The notes below the pieces were generated by a model. That model was not told the origin of the DNA, searched no databases, and saw nothing but the letters and a program-made list of their open reading frames with translations. Shown here piece by piece: positions 10,085 to 19,604 of a stretch of DNA of 64,000 bases (its first letter is position 1; each line of letters begins with the position of its first letter). The stretch spans positions 5,564,001-5,628,000 of the forward strand of contig NZ_CP022521.1 in assembly GCF_002234535.1 (NCBI RefSeq), in the 5' to 3' direction. The translations under genes and the position numbers were made by a program. Source of the DNA: Actinoalloteichus hoggarensis. GTDB lineage: Bacteria > Actinomycetota > Actinomycetes > Mycobacteriales > Pseudonocardiaceae.

Positions 10085-11050
10085 ATGTTCTGGCTCGTCT
10101 GGCGACGAAATCGCGTCGCCCTGCTCTCGTTACTCATCATGGGCGGACTGCTGTCGACCGTCTTGCTCGGCGCGGGCCTGGCATTCCGGGCGGCGGGCCC
10201 CGAACTCGCTCGATGCCTCGACGAACTGCACATGTCCTCATCCTGCTTCTACGAACAGGACGGACTGCTGAGTGTGTTCTGGGCGGCGCTCAGCCTGGAC
10301 CGACCGATGGTGCTGCTGCCCGCCGTCCTCGCGATGACGGCGGGGGCGCCGCTGGTGGTGCGGGAGTTCCACCGGGGCCGCCACCAGTTCCTGTGGACTC
10401 AGGAGCGGACCAGGGAACAGTGGTTCGCGGGCACCGTCGCCGTCATGTTCGGCGCCGTGCTGCTGGTCTCCCTGACGATCGCGGCCTCCATGACCTTCTG
10501 GAAGGCCCAGTACTCCCCCCATGCCGACATCGGCGCCTTCCACCACGGGATGCTGGTGCTGCCCGCGAGGACGTTGTTCCTCACCGCGCTCTGCCTGTTG
10601 GTCAGCACCGCGATGAGACGGCGCGTGATCGGCGTGGTCACCAGCCTCGTCGCCGCCTGGGGACTGGTCCTCGCCACCCCGTTCGCCCTCACGGTGTACA
10701 CCGCTCCCGAGACGATGCCCTCGGCCGAGTACTTCGAATACGAAGGGGACAGCGACGGATACTCGGTGACGCCCGTCGATCCGTCGGCGTTCTACCTCGG
10801 CACCCGTTTCGAGGACGACGCCGGTCATCGGATTCCCGATCAGCACGGTTATCAGCTGACCTGGGAACATCGGAACGCCGACCCGGACGCCGAACCATGG
10901 TCACTACCCGACGGTCTGCACGAATTCGTCAGCTACCACCCGGCGGACCGCTACTGGCTCCTGCAGTCCATCGAGGCAGGCGTCCTGCTCGTTCTGGGGA
11001 CGTTCTGTGTCGGCGGCACCGTCTGGCTCCTCCGCAGACGCACCGGCTGA
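10085..11050 (+). CDS. ABC transporter permease-like membrane protein, second copy
   Basis: A 321-aa membrane protein paralogous to the permease at 8630-9580. It has the same opening (MFWLVWRRNRVALLSLL), a first helix at about residues 14-34, a Cys pair in the following loop (ARCLDE...SSCFYE), then helices around 65-85, 110-135, 155-175 and 180-200 and a last one before a RRR tail. It has no ATPase of its own nearby, so it probably uses the ATPase at 7752-8633. An AACGGAGTG sequence precedes the ATG. Array 1 begins about 130 bp downstream. Confidence 0.8.
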   Translation: MFWLVWRRNRVALLSLLIMGGLLSTVLLGAGLAFRAAGPELARCLDELHMSSSCFYEQDGLLSVFWAALSLDRPMVLLPAVLAMTAGAPLVVREFHRGRHQFLWTQERTREQWFAGTVAVMFGAVLLVSLTIAASMTFWKAQYSPHADIGAFHHGMLVLPARTLFLTALCLLVSTAMRRRVIGVVTSLVAAWGLVLATPFALTVYTAPETMPSAEYFEYEGDSDGYSVTPVDPSAFYLGTRFEDDAGHRIPDQHGYQLTWEHRNADPDAEPWSLPDGLHEFVSYHPADRYWLLQSIEAGVLLVLGTFCVGGTVWLLRRRTG

Positions 11051-11177
11051 GGCCGGCGACCAGATGCTCCAGTGCCGCGGCCGCGGCGTGGGAATCGCTC
11101 CGCGGCCGCCCGTCGCCCGCCCTCCCGTCTCGTACGGAGGCGCCCCGGCGCGGATCGCCACCCCGATCGACCCGCGA

Positions 11178-11691
11178 GGAAGCCGGCCCGGCGTGCGGGG
11201 CCGATGTCTCCGGGTTCAGGCGGGCGCCGCTCGTCGGAGCCATCCCCGCGCGTGCGGGGCCGATACCCCGTGGGCGGCCCATTGTTGTGTGTGTCCAGAG
11301 CCATCCCCGCGCGTGCGGGGCCGATCGCCCACTCGTCGAGCGCCTGGTCCCAATCTGCGAGCCATCCCCGCGCGTGCGGGGCCGATCTGCCCGCTGACCT
11401 GGTCGTCGTCGAGGCGCTGGAGCCATCCCCGCGCGTGCGGGGCCGATCGATCATGTCCGAGCAGGGCGGCCGGCTGGCGGGAGCCATCCCCGCGCGTGCG
11501 GGGCCGATCCGTAGCTCGGCGCCGATCGCCCGTGCGAGTGCGAGCCATCCCCGCGCGTGCGGGGCCGATGGTGGGCAGGGACATCAGGTGACCTCCTTCG
11601 TCGAGCCATCCCCGCGCGTGCGGGGCCGATGGACACGAGCGCGTCCAGCAGCTCCGGGAGGGAGAGCCATCCCCGCGCGTGCGGGGCCGAT
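11178..11691 (-). CRISPR. CRISPR array 1 (type I-E), 8 repeats
   Basis: Eight 28-bp repeats start at 11237, 11298, 11359, 11420, 11481, 11542, 11603 and 11664, separated by seven 33-bp spacers, giving an exact 61-bp period. A degenerate ninth copy lies at about 11178-11205. Because the decayed copy marks the old end and the leader motifs lie beyond 11691, the array is read on the minus strand. In that direction the repeat begins ATCGGCCCCGC and ends GGGGATGGCTC, with a CCCCGC/GCGGGG hairpin suited to Cas6e. Confidence 0.97.
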
Positions 11692-11753
11692 ACTTCGTGA
11701 CCTGGGACTTTACTACGGCGACCCCCACCGAATTACCAAGTGATTCAGGTCAC
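11692..11753 (-). promoter_or_regulatory. Leader of array 1, shared with the cas3 upstream region
   Basis: Contains GTGA-TTCAGG-TCAC at 11740-11753, ending 48 bp from the first repeat, and the leader end reads GGTCACGAAGT on the minus strand, close to the other leaders. The stretch up to the cas3 start (about 95 bp more) must also hold the rightward cas promoter, so the array and cas3 are divergently transcribed from one region. Confidence 0.7.
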
Positions 11754-11848
11754 ATACTGCCGTCTCGCCGCTTCGCCGATCACTGCGGGCGATCTTGTCA
11801 GGGCCGATCACTACTCTCCGCTTCGGGGAGGAGAACGGGGACGGGGTG

Positions 11849-14800
11849 ATGGAGCTCGACGACGACGTCGACCCGCGAATGGCACGGTGGCTGGGGACGT
11901 TGTGGGGAAAGTCGAAGGAGAAGGCGGGCGGCAGGACGAACCTGCTGATCGCGCATCTGCTGGACACGGCGGCGGTGGGGGAGCTGATCTGGGATCACTT
12001 CCTGGCGCCGTCCACGCGGGCGCTGCTCGACGAGGTGGCGGGCGGTCCGGGGCGCGGCAGGCGGCTCTTCGCCTGGTTGTGCGGAATCCACGACTGCGGG
12101 AAGGCCACGCCCTCTCATCAGCGGCTGTGGCCCGAGGGAGCACGGGCGGTGCGGGCGGCGGGCCTGACCTGGCAGGAGTCGGACATCGCGCGGCTGCGCT
12201 GGCGCCATGACAAGGCGGGCGGCAACATCCTGCGTCGCTATCTGGGCGACAGGTCGGCCCCGCTGTGGGAGAGGCGACATCTCGCGTGGGTGTGGCCGCT
12301 GGTCGCCGGGCACCACGGCCGCTTCCCCACGGAGGGATCGCTGCGGCCCTCCCGCAAGTCGGGCGGTCACCTACTGGGCAAGGGCGAGGAATGGCAGCTC
12401 GTTCAGCGCACGCTGATCGACGTCTTCACCCGCGAGCTGGGCTACACCGACGTCGCCGACGTGCAGCCCGAGGTGGTCCCGCCGAAGGCCGTTCAGCTCC
12501 ACCTCAGCGGGCTGATCGTGATGGCCGACTGGATCGCGAGCGACGAGAAGCACTTCACCGGCCTGGACGACCTCGCCGTAGTCAGCATCGCGGAGTCCCG
12601 AGAACGAGCCGCCACGGCGTGGACGAAGCTCGGCCTGCGCGGCGGCTGGGGCCGGCTGTCCACACCGGAGCCGGAGTTCTTCGCCGACCGGTTCCGGCGC
12701 GAGGCGCGGTCGTCGCAGCGGCTGGTGATCGAGGCGGCCCGGAGCATGGCGCGTCCCGGGATCATGGTGGTCGAGGCGCCGATGGGCGAGGGCAAGACGA
12801 AGGCCGCGCTGGCCGCCGCCGAGGTTCTGGCGGCCCGTTTCGGCGCCGACGGCGTGTTCCTGGGGATGCCCACCCAGGCCACCAGCGACCCGATGTTCAC
12901 CGAGGTCCGCGCCTGGCTCGCGGCGATCGACGCGGAGCTGCCCGCGCAGGTCGGGCTGCTCCACGGCCGCAGGCGCTTCACCTCGGAGTGGCGTCGGCTC
13001 TTGGCGACGAGCGACGGCGCCGCGGACGCCGACGCCGGGTTCGCGGGCGTCGACGAGTTCGACTGCGACGACCGCTACGGCACGGTCCCCCGAGACGAGG
13101 AACCCGGCGGCCATGAACGTCACCTGCCCGCCGAGTGGCTGCTCGGCCCGAAACGGGGCCTGCTCTGCCCCTTCGTGGTGGGCACGATCGACCAGCTACT
13201 CATGGCGGCCACCCGCACGAAGCACGTCATGCTGCGCATGGCCGGGCTGGCGGGCAAGGTCGTGATCCTCGACGAGGTCCACGCCGCCGACGTCTACATG
13301 TCGCGCTTCCTGGCGGAGGGCCTGCGCTGGCTGGGCCAGGCGGGCGTGCCGGTGGTGCTGCTCTCGGCGACGCTCCCGCCCGCCCAGCGTCGCGCGCTGG
13401 TGGCGGCATACCTGGGCGGAGCCGCCTCGCGCGAGGAGTTCGGCTGGACCGAGGCCTCGCCCGCCGACGGGTATCCCCGGGTGACGACCGCGTGGCTCGA
13501 CGAGGACGGCGAGACGCCGAGGGGCGCCACGACCTCGTCGCCGTCGTGGCGGGCCGATCAGCGGGTCGCGGTGGAGGTGCTGGCGGAACGACTGCCCGCG
13601 CGGGGCGACGGCAGCGCGGAGCGGGACCGGCTCCAGCGCATGGCCGACGAGGACGTGCTCGCGCTGCTGACGGACCGGCTCGCCGAGGGCGGGTGCGCAC
13701 TGGTGATCCGCAACACCGTGGCTCGAGCGCAGTCGTTGTACGCGCTGCTGCGGGAGCGCGGCTGGGACGCCGAGGAGACCACGTTGCTACACGCCCGGCT
13801 CACCACGCGGGCCCGGGCCGAGCGGACGGAGCGGAGCCTGCGGCTGCTGGGTTCGCCTGCGGCCGAAGGCGCCCTGCCCCGCCCGAGGCGGTTCGTGTTG
13901 ATCGCCACCCAGCTCGCCGAGCAGTCCTTCGACATCGACGCCGACCTTCTCGTCACCGATCTGGCGCCGGTCGACCTGCTGCTTCAGCGCGTCGGGCGGG
14001 TTCATCGCCACGAGGGCGTGATCCGTCCCGGGCCGGTGCGTGCCCCGGCGGTGGTGGTGACCGGCTTCGCGCCCGCCGGGGAGGGCGTGCCGGAGCTGCT
14101 GTACGCGAGTGCGGCGATCTATGGTCGCCCGCTGCTGCTGCGCAGTGCCGCCGAGGTGCTGCGGGCCGCGGGCGACCTGCCCGCCTCGGCGGAGGACGAC
14201 ACGGCGGCCGACGGCACGGCGGGTACGGGGTCGCGCGGCTGGACGATCCCCGCCGAGGTGCCCGAGCTGGTGAGCCGGGTGTACGACGGGGAGCCGTCGG
14301 TCTGCCCGCGATCCTGGCGTGCGGCCGAGGAGGCGGCCCGGCAGGAGTGGGCGGCGGATCAGAGGAGACGCGCCGACAGCGCGATCCCCTATCTCCTCAC
14401 GCGGCAGGGCGACGGGACGAAGTCCACGCTGGAAGGACTGCATCAGGCCACCTCCGACGCGGGCGACGATCAGACGCTGGGGGCCGTGGTGCGGGACGGC
14501 GAGGAGAGCGTCGAGGTGATCCTGGTGGCGCACGACGGGAGCCGCTATCGCACGTTGTCGGGTCGGGCGCTCACGGCGAACGGCGACGTGGCGGCGGACC
14601 TGGTGGACGACGTCCTGGGGGCGACGGTGCGGCTGCCGCCCAGGTTCACGGCGGCGGCGCGGGAGCTGGGCCCGCTGCCGGGGTGGCGGGGTGATCCGTG
14701 GCTGCGCGGCGCGCGGGCCCTCGTGCTGGACGGCACAGGCGTGGCCGTGCACGACGGCTCGCCGTTCCGGGCGGCGCCCCGTCCGGGCGGACCGGAGACG

Positions 14801-14860
14801 GGACTACGGCACGACGTCGCGCTGGGTCTGGTCGAGACGCGGCACGACACACGGGCCTAG
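11849..14860 (+). CDS. cas3: Cas3 helicase-nuclease (type I-E)
   Basis: About 1003 aa; recruited by Cascade to unwind and degrade target DNA. The HD nuclease comes first: the IAHLLD His (about residue 36), GIHDCGK (His81-Asp82), RHDKAGG and AGHHGRF. A superfamily 2 helicase follows: Walker A APMGEGKT (about 310-317), Walker B DEVH (475-478), LLSATLPP (motif III), and QRVGRVHRHEG (motif VI). A C-terminal domain of about 250 residues ends the protein. The ATG at 11849 follows a GGGGACGGGG stretch; a GTG at 11846 and a TTG at 11795 are alternatives. It is the first gene of the cas cluster, with 245 bp before cas8e. Confidence 0.95.
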   Translation: MELDDDVDPRMARWLGTLWGKSKEKAGGRTNLLIAHLLDTAAVGELIWDHFLAPSTRALLDEVAGGPGRGRRLFAWLCGIHDCGKATPSHQRLWPEGARAVRAAGLTWQESDIARLRWRHDKAGGNILRRYLGDRSAPLWERRHLAWVWPLVAGHHGRFPTEGSLRPSRKSGGHLLGKGEEWQLVQRTLIDVFTRELGYTDVADVQPEVVPPKAVQLHLSGLIVMADWIASDEKHFTGLDDLAVVSIAESRERAATAWTKLGLRGGWGRLSTPEPEFFADRFRREARSSQRLVIEAARSMARPGIMVVEAPMGEGKTKAALAAAEVLAARFGADGVFLGMPTQATSDPMFTEVRAWLAAIDAELPAQVGLLHGRRRFTSEWRRLLATSDGAADADAGFAGVDEFDCDDRYGTVPRDEEPGGHERHLPAEWLLGPKRGLLCPFVVGTIDQLLMAATRTKHVMLRMAGLAGKVVILDEVHAADVYMSRFLAEGLRWLGQAGVPVVLLSATLPPAQRRALVAAYLGGAASREEFGWTEASPADGYPRVTTAWLDEDGETPRGATTSSPSWRADQRVAVEVLAERLPARGDGSAERDRLQRMADEDVLALLTDRLAEGGCALVIRNTVARAQSLYALLRERGWDAEETTLLHARLTTRARAERTERSLRLLGSPAAEGALPRPRRFVLIATQLAEQSFDIDADLLVTDLAPVDLLLQRVGRVHRHEGVIRPGPVRAPAVVVTGFAPAGEGVPELLYASAAIYGRPLLLRSAAEVLRAAGDLPASAEDDTAADGTAGTGSRGWTIPAEVPELVSRVYDGEPSVCPRSWRAAEEAARQEWAADQRRRADSAIPYLLTRQGDGTKSTLEGLHQATSDAGDDQTLGAVVRDGEESVEVILVAHDGSRYRTLSGRALTANGDVAADLVDDVLGATVRLPPRFTAAARELGPLPGWRGDPWLRGARALVLDGTGVAVHDGSPFRAAPRPGGPETGLRHDVALGLVETRHDTRA

Positions 14861-15026
14861 CCGGGCGCCCTCGTCGGGGACGGACCCGTGATCCACACCC
14901 CGACGGGGGTCCCCCGCAGGTGGCGGGGCCGAGGCGCTCGTGCCGCGCCATTCCGAAACACGGACGCGGATCATCCCCGTCTCATTCTTCCGGGGAGCGG
15001 AGGTCCAGGGTAGACGGCTACCCCGC

Positions 15027-15053
15027 GTGACAGTCCATATCGGCTCGTATACT
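15027..15053 (+). promoter_or_regulatory. Possible promoter upstream of the cascade operon
   Basis: GTGACA (15027-15032) and TATACT (15048-15053), 15 bp apart, in an AT-rich patch unusual for this genome. The 245-bp gap after cas3 supports a separate promoter for cas8e-cse2 onward. The spacer is short, so this is tentative. Confidence 0.35.
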
Positions 15054-15105
15054 CTGTTCCGAGTAATTTTCGTCTAAACATGGACGCTTTCAGAAAGGTT
15101 CGCCC

Positions 15106-17511
15106 GTGAACCTTGCCGACGATCCCTGGCTCGCCGCGAGCCGGGACGGCGCGAAGCCTGCGGATCATTCCCTACGAGATCTCCTGGTGCGTTCGCACGA
15201 GTTCACCGATCTCCTCGTCGACTTCCCCACTCAGAAGCCCGCGATCCTGCGGCAGGTGCTGCTGCCGGTGGTCCTGCACGCCCTGGGCCGCCCCGCCGAC
15301 ACCGACGAGTGGGCGACATGGTTCGAACGTGGAATGTTCACCGACGACCAGCAGGCCACGATCAGTGACTACCTCGACCAGCGTCGCCACCTCTTCGGAC
15401 TGTTCGACGAACGGTCGCCCTTCGCCCAGGTCGCAGGCCTGACCGCCCTCAGCGGCGAGACGAAGGGCGCCGCGCTGCTGGTCTGCACGGCGGCCACCGG
15501 CAACAACGTGCCCTTGTTCTCGCCCCGGTCCGACGGCGACCCGCTGCCGCTCACCCCGGCGCAGGCGGCGCGGTGGCTGCTGCACGCCCACTGCTGGGAC
15601 ACGGCCGCCATCAAGACCGGCGCCGTGGGCGACCCGAAGGCCAAGGCAGGCAAGACCACCGGCAATCCGACCGGTCCGCTCGGCCAGCTCGGCGTGGTGA
15701 TGCCGCGAGGCCGCACCCTCTTCGACACGCTGCTGCTCAACCTGCCCGGTACCGGCGCGCTCGTGCCGAGCGACCGGCCGCAGTGGGATCGCCGCGCGCC
15801 GGAAGGGCCGGTGGAGCAGACCCGGTCGACGGCGCTGCCCGCCTGGCAGGAGCGCACCGCCGCCGGCCTGTTGGAGCTGTGGACCTGGCAGTCCCGTCGT
15901 ATCCGTCTGATCCCCGAGGACACCGAGGACGGCGTGCGCGTCACCCGCGTGATCGTCGCGGCGGGCGACCGCCTCGCCACCACCCCGGACTTCGAGCCGC
16001 ACACCGCGTGGACGCTGGAGGTCCCGGGAAAGAAGACGAAGACGGCGACGGGCTCGTCCCGGCCCGTCCCGCCGCGCCGACCGAGGCGACATCAGGCGGG
16101 CAAGGCGGTGTGGCGGGGCCTCGACGCCCTGCTGACGCTGGCCCGCGAGGAACGGGCGGCGACGGGCGACAAGGCCCCCGGCTACGCGACGAGCCTGCTG
16201 CTCGACGACCTGGCCGCCCGCCGGGAGGACGAGGCGCTGCCCGCGGACTATCCCGTCGACGTCGAGACCACCGGCGTCGTCTACGGCAACCAGTCGGCCA
16301 TCGTGGAGGACGCCCTCTCCGACGCGATCCCGCTCCCGCTGGCCGCGCTGCGCGAGGACTCGGCGGCCCACGCGGCGGTGCTGATCGTCGTCGAACAGGC
16401 CGAGGACCTGGCGCGGGCCCTGAACAACCTCAGCGCCGACCTGCGGCGCGCACTAGGCGGCGAGCCGATCCCCTGGGACCGAAGCCAACGACCGGGCGAC
16501 GTCGTGCTGCACGCGCTCGACGACCTGGTGCGCAGACTGCTCGCCGGCCTCCGGGCGGCGGGCGAGGACGAGGAGCTGGTCCGCCGCGGCCGCAAGGCCT
16601 GGGAGCAGAAGGCCCTGCGAGCCGTCTGGGCCGTGGCCGACCGGCTCTTCGCCGGGATGCCCGGCGCGGCCTTCCTCGGCCGCGAGGAGGGCGAGTCGAC
16701 CTACCGGATCGCCACCGCCGAGGCGGCCTTCCGCCGCAGGCTCGGCCGGATCCTGCCCCTGGTCACGGTCCCGTCCGAGCAGTTCATGACCTCCCTGTGG
16801 CCCCAGTTCCATCCCGAGGAGGAGAGCCCCCCGGGCGATCAGTCCCGCGCAGGCGTCCAGCCCGGCCGAATCGATCAGGGAGACACCACGATGACCGAGC
16901 GCAAGAGGCCCCCGCTCCCCTACTGGGCTCGACGCATCGGCGCCGACGGGAGGTGGCGCAGGCATCTGGGCACCGCACCCGGCGAAGACCTCGCCGCGAT
17001 GCGCTCCGGCCTGGGGCGACCCGCAGGCTCCGTGCCTTCGCTCTGGCGGTTCTACACCCGCCCGGTGGACGAGGTCCGCGCGCTGCACGGCGAGGTCTCC
17101 GACGAGCAGAACGCGGAGCACGTGGCGCTGACCCTCTACGGTCTTCACCAGCAGGGACACTCCGATCCCATGCACAAGCCGGGCGTCCGCCTCGGCCGCG
17201 CGCTACGCCGACTCCGCGAGTCGGGTCACGTCGGGGAAGACGCCCTGGATCGTCGTGTCGCGGCGGCGGCGAGCGCCACGAGCGTCGAGAGCCTGGCCTA
17301 CCGGCTGCGCGGACTGTTCGACCTCCTCCGAGGCCAAGCCGTCCCGCTCGACTACAGCCTGCTGGGCACCGACCTCTACGAGTGGCACTCGCCCGCTCGG
17401 CGCGACCACGTGCGCCGCCGCTGGGGGGCCGCCTACTTCGACTGGGGCAGGTCCGGTGACGGCCGAGGCGGGCAGGACGAACCCGAGAAGAAGTCCTTCA
17501 CCGCTACCTGA
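15106..17511 (+). CDS. cas8e-cse2: Fused Cas8e-Cse2 (CasA-CasB) Cascade subunits
   Basis: One 801-aa open frame holds both the large and small subunits of type I-E Cascade. Residues 1 to about 567 are Cas8e/Cse1: the N-terminus NLADDPWLAASRDG, the FDERSPFAQV segment, the GNPTGPLGQLG loop and a C-terminal four-helix bundle. These recognise the PAM and recruit Cas3. A 28-residue polar linker follows, then residues 596-801 are Cse2 (PPLPYWARRIGADGRWRRHL..., helical). There is no stop between them. The GTG start follows GAAAGG with a 7-nt gap. An internal ATG (16891) with its own ribosome site could also give free Cse2, which Cascade needs in two copies. Such fusions occur in some other actinobacteria. 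Confidence 0.92.
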   Translation: MNLADDPWLAASRDGAKPADHSLRDLLVRSHEFTDLLVDFPTQKPAILRQVLLPVVLHALGRPADTDEWATWFERGMFTDDQQATISDYLDQRRHLFGLFDERSPFAQVAGLTALSGETKGAALLVCTAATGNNVPLFSPRSDGDPLPLTPAQAARWLLHAHCWDTAAIKTGAVGDPKAKAGKTTGNPTGPLGQLGVVMPRGRTLFDTLLLNLPGTGALVPSDRPQWDRRAPEGPVEQTRSTALPAWQERTAAGLLELWTWQSRRIRLIPEDTEDGVRVTRVIVAAGDRLATTPDFEPHTAWTLEVPGKKTKTATGSSRPVPPRRPRRHQAGKAVWRGLDALLTLAREERAATGDKAPGYATSLLLDDLAARREDEALPADYPVDVETTGVVYGNQSAIVEDALSDAIPLPLAALREDSAAHAAVLIVVEQAEDLARALNNLSADLRRALGGEPIPWDRSQRPGDVVLHALDDLVRRLLAGLRAAGEDEELVRRGRKAWEQKALRAVWAVADRLFAGMPGAAFLGREEGESTYRIATAEAAFRRRLGRILPLVTVPSEQFMTSLWPQFHPEEESPPGDQSRAGVQPGRIDQGDTTMTERKRPPLPYWARRIGADGRWRRHLGTAPGEDLAAMRSGLGRPAGSVPSLWRFYTRPVDEVRALHGEVSDEQNAEHVALTLYGLHQQGHSDPMHKPGVRLGRALRRLRESGHVGEDALDRRVAAAASATSVESLAYRLRGLFDLLRGQAVPLDYSLLGTDLYEWHSPARRDHVRRRWGAAYFDWGRSGDGRGGQDEPEKKSFTAT
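16877..16893 (+). promoter_or_regulatory. Internal ribosome binding site and ATG for free Cse2
   Basis: AGGGAGA at 16877-16883 lies 7 nt before an in-frame ATG at 16891. Starting here would yield a 206-aa stand-alone Cse2. The site sits exactly at the domain boundary, after a low-complexity linker that reads like a former intergenic sequence. Use of this start is inferred. Confidence 0.6.
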
Positions 17512-17665
17512 TCCACACCGACGGCACCCGAGGCGACGCGGTCCCAGTCCAGCATCGCGCCCGCCCGCACGTCGCCCACCGCGATGTCGTCCTGCCGACG
17601 ACCACGCTCGCGCCGACCTCCTCGACTTCACCGCCCACGACCAGCCCCCGATTCAGGAGAACCCG

Positions 17666-18796
17666 ATGGCCCCGCGCCGTTACCTCGACGTCCACATCCT
17701 CCAGACCGTCCCGCCCGCGAACCTCAACCGCGACGACCAGGGCAACCCCAAGGAGGCCCAGTTCGGCGGGGTGCGCCGCTCGCGGGTCTCCTCGCAGGCA
17801 TGGAAGCGGGCCACCCGGCTCGCCTTCGCCGAGACGGTGCCCGCCGCGGATCTGGGCGTCCGCACCAAGCAGATCACCGAGGGACTGAGCGAACTGCTCG
17901 GGGAGCGGACGTCGCTGGCGGCCGACGCCCGGCTGCGCGTCGCCCGCGCCGTGGTCGCCGCGCTGGGCATCAAGCCGGGCAAGAAGGAGGACAACACGGC
18001 CTACCTGCTCTTCTACGGCCGTCCCCAGCTCCGCGGGCTGGCCGATCTGGTGGCCGAGCAGGCAGGCGAACTGTCCGAGCTGGCGGACTCCGCGCTCGCC
18101 GACGCCGCGAAGACCCTGCCCGTCGCCGAGACCCTGCGCACCGGACACCCCGTGGACGTGGCGCTGTTCGGCCGCATGGTCGCCGACATCCCGGGTCTCA
18201 ACGTCGACGGCGCCACGCAGGTGGCGCACGCCATCTCCACCCACGCCGTCCAGCAGGAGTTCGACTACTACACGGCCGTCGACGACGAGAACGAGCGGGA
18301 GGAGACCGGCGCCGGGATGATCGGCTCCATCGGCTTCAACGCCGCGACGCTCTACCGCTATGCCACCGTCGGGCTGCACCAGCTCGAGGACAACCTCGCC
18401 GACGCCGAGGCCGCCCGCGACGCCACCGCGCTGTTCGTCCGGTCGTTCGCCCTGTCGATGCCCACCGGACACCGTAACTCCTTCGCCCACGGCACCCTGC
18501 CGCATCTGGTGGCCGTGGCACTGCGCGACGACCAGCCGGTCAACCTCGCCTCCGCCTTCGAGCGTCCGGTCTCGTCCTCGGGCGGCATCGCCGAGGCCTC
18601 GGCCGTGCGGCTGGCGAAGGAGTTCACCCAGGCGAAGGACGTCTGGGGCGCGAAGGCCTCCCACGTCGCCGTGAGCCACGGCTTCACCGACCGGACCGCC
18701 GAGTCGGTCACGTCGGCGTTCGGCGCCGCCGTGCCGTTCGCGGAGCTGCTGTCGGGCCTGACCAGCCGGATCGCCTCGGACCGGGAGCAGGGGTGA
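17666..18796 (+). CDS. cas7e: Cas7e (Cse4/CasC) Cascade backbone subunit
   Basis: A 376-aa RAMP-superfamily protein that binds along the crRNA as the six-copy Cascade backbone. The family start YLDVHILQTVPPANLNRDD is followed by GGVRRSRVSSQAWKRATR, both highly conserved in type I-E Cas7. The GTGHRNSFA-like stretch appears as PTGHRNSFAHGTLP near residue 275. AGGAGA lies 5 nt before the ATG; a longer upstream frame contains no homology and was rejected. A 154-bp gap separates it from cse2, the only sizeable gap downstream of the fusion. Its stop overlaps the cas5e GTG. Confidence 0.96.
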   Translation: MAPRRYLDVHILQTVPPANLNRDDQGNPKEAQFGGVRRSRVSSQAWKRATRLAFAETVPAADLGVRTKQITEGLSELLGERTSLAADARLRVARAVVAALGIKPGKKEDNTAYLLFYGRPQLRGLADLVAEQAGELSELADSALADAAKTLPVAETLRTGHPVDVALFGRMVADIPGLNVDGATQVAHAISTHAVQQEFDYYTAVDDENEREETGAGMIGSIGFNAATLYRYATVGLHQLEDNLADAEAARDATALFVRSFALSMPTGHRNSFAHGTLPHLVAVALRDDQPVNLASAFERPVSSSGGIAEASAVRLAKEFTQAKDVWGAKASHVAVSHGFTDRTAESVTSAFGAAVPFAELLSGLTSRIASDREQG

Positions 18797-19599
18797 CCGC
18801 GGAATCCTCGACGCCGGAGGAGTCCGTCCTGCTTCTCCGGCTCGCCGGCCCTCTCCAGTCCTGGGGCGGGCCGAGCGCCTTCAACCGACGGGACACCCGC
18901 CCGGAGCCCACCAAGTCGGGCATCGTGGGGCTGCTGGCAGCGGCGCTGGGCCGTACGAGGGATGAGTCCCCGGCCGACCTCAACGCCCTGCGTCTGGGCG
19001 TGCGGATCGATCAGGAGGGCAGCCTCCTCCGCGACTATCACACCGTGAGCGACTACCGGGGTGTGGCGCTGCCGCAGGCCGGGGTGAATGCCAAGGGCGT
19101 GCAGAAGACGACCTCGCCCGCCAAGCACACCCACGTCACCACCCGGTTCTATCTCCAGGACGCGGTGTTCCTGGCCGCCGTGGCCGGGCGGACCGCGTTC
19201 ATCGACGAGCTGGCCGCGGCCGTGCGGGCCCCCGCCTTCCCGCCGGCGCTGGGCAGGCGCTCGTGTGTGCCGACGCAGCCGCTGCTGCTGTCCCACTCCC
19301 CCGGCTCGCTCGAGGAGACGCTGCGCACGACGCCGTGGCAGGCCCCGTCGCCCTCGGCGCGACGTCGTCGCCATCGGCACGCGACCGTCGATCTGCGGGT
19401 GGTGGTGGAGGACGACGCGGGCGACGACCTCGCCCACGACGTCCCGACGACCTTCGACCCCCTCACCCGCGCCTTCACCACGCGGCGGGTCCGACACGAC
19501 TGGGTGAACGTGCCCGTCGACGAGGCGTCGAAGGACCGACCGACCGACGCCGAGTCTCCCCCCGAATCCCACGACCCCTTCTCGCTGTTGGGCTGGTGA
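18793..19599 (+). CDS. cas5e: Cas5e (CasD) Cascade subunit
   Basis: A 268-aa RAMP protein that caps the 5' handle of the crRNA. Typical motifs are LLLRLAGPLQSWGGPSAFNRR (about residues 13-33) and EPTKSGIVGLLAAALGRTRD (about 37-56), then VRIDQEGSLLRDYHTV and the TTRFYLQDAVFLAAV strand. The GTG start overlaps the cas7e stop by 4 nt, so the two are coupled. The C-terminal 30 residues are a polar tail. It precedes cas6e by 5 bp, or overlaps it if a GTG at 19596 is used. Confidence 0.95.
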   Translation: MTAESSTPEESVLLLRLAGPLQSWGGPSAFNRRDTRPEPTKSGIVGLLAAALGRTRDESPADLNALRLGVRIDQEGSLLRDYHTVSDYRGVALPQAGVNAKGVQKTTSPAKHTHVTTRFYLQDAVFLAAVAGRTAFIDELAAAVRAPAFPPALGRRSCVPTQPLLLSHSPGSLEETLRTTPWQAPSPSARRRRHRHATVDLRVVVEDDAGDDLAHDVPTTFDPLTRAFTTRRVRHDWVNVPVDEASKDRPTDAESPPESHDPFSLLGW

Positions 19600-19604
19600 C
19601 GACG

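Noticed and set aside
13135-14694. A 519-codon plus-strand frame within cas3
   Set aside because: It is an out-of-frame shadow with Gly/Arg/Ala-rich translation; the cas3 frame has all helicase motifs.
17255-17665. A longer cas7e frame beginning inside cse2
   Set aside because: The added residues are out-of-frame cse2 sequence; the conserved Cas7e start and AGGAGA are at 17666.
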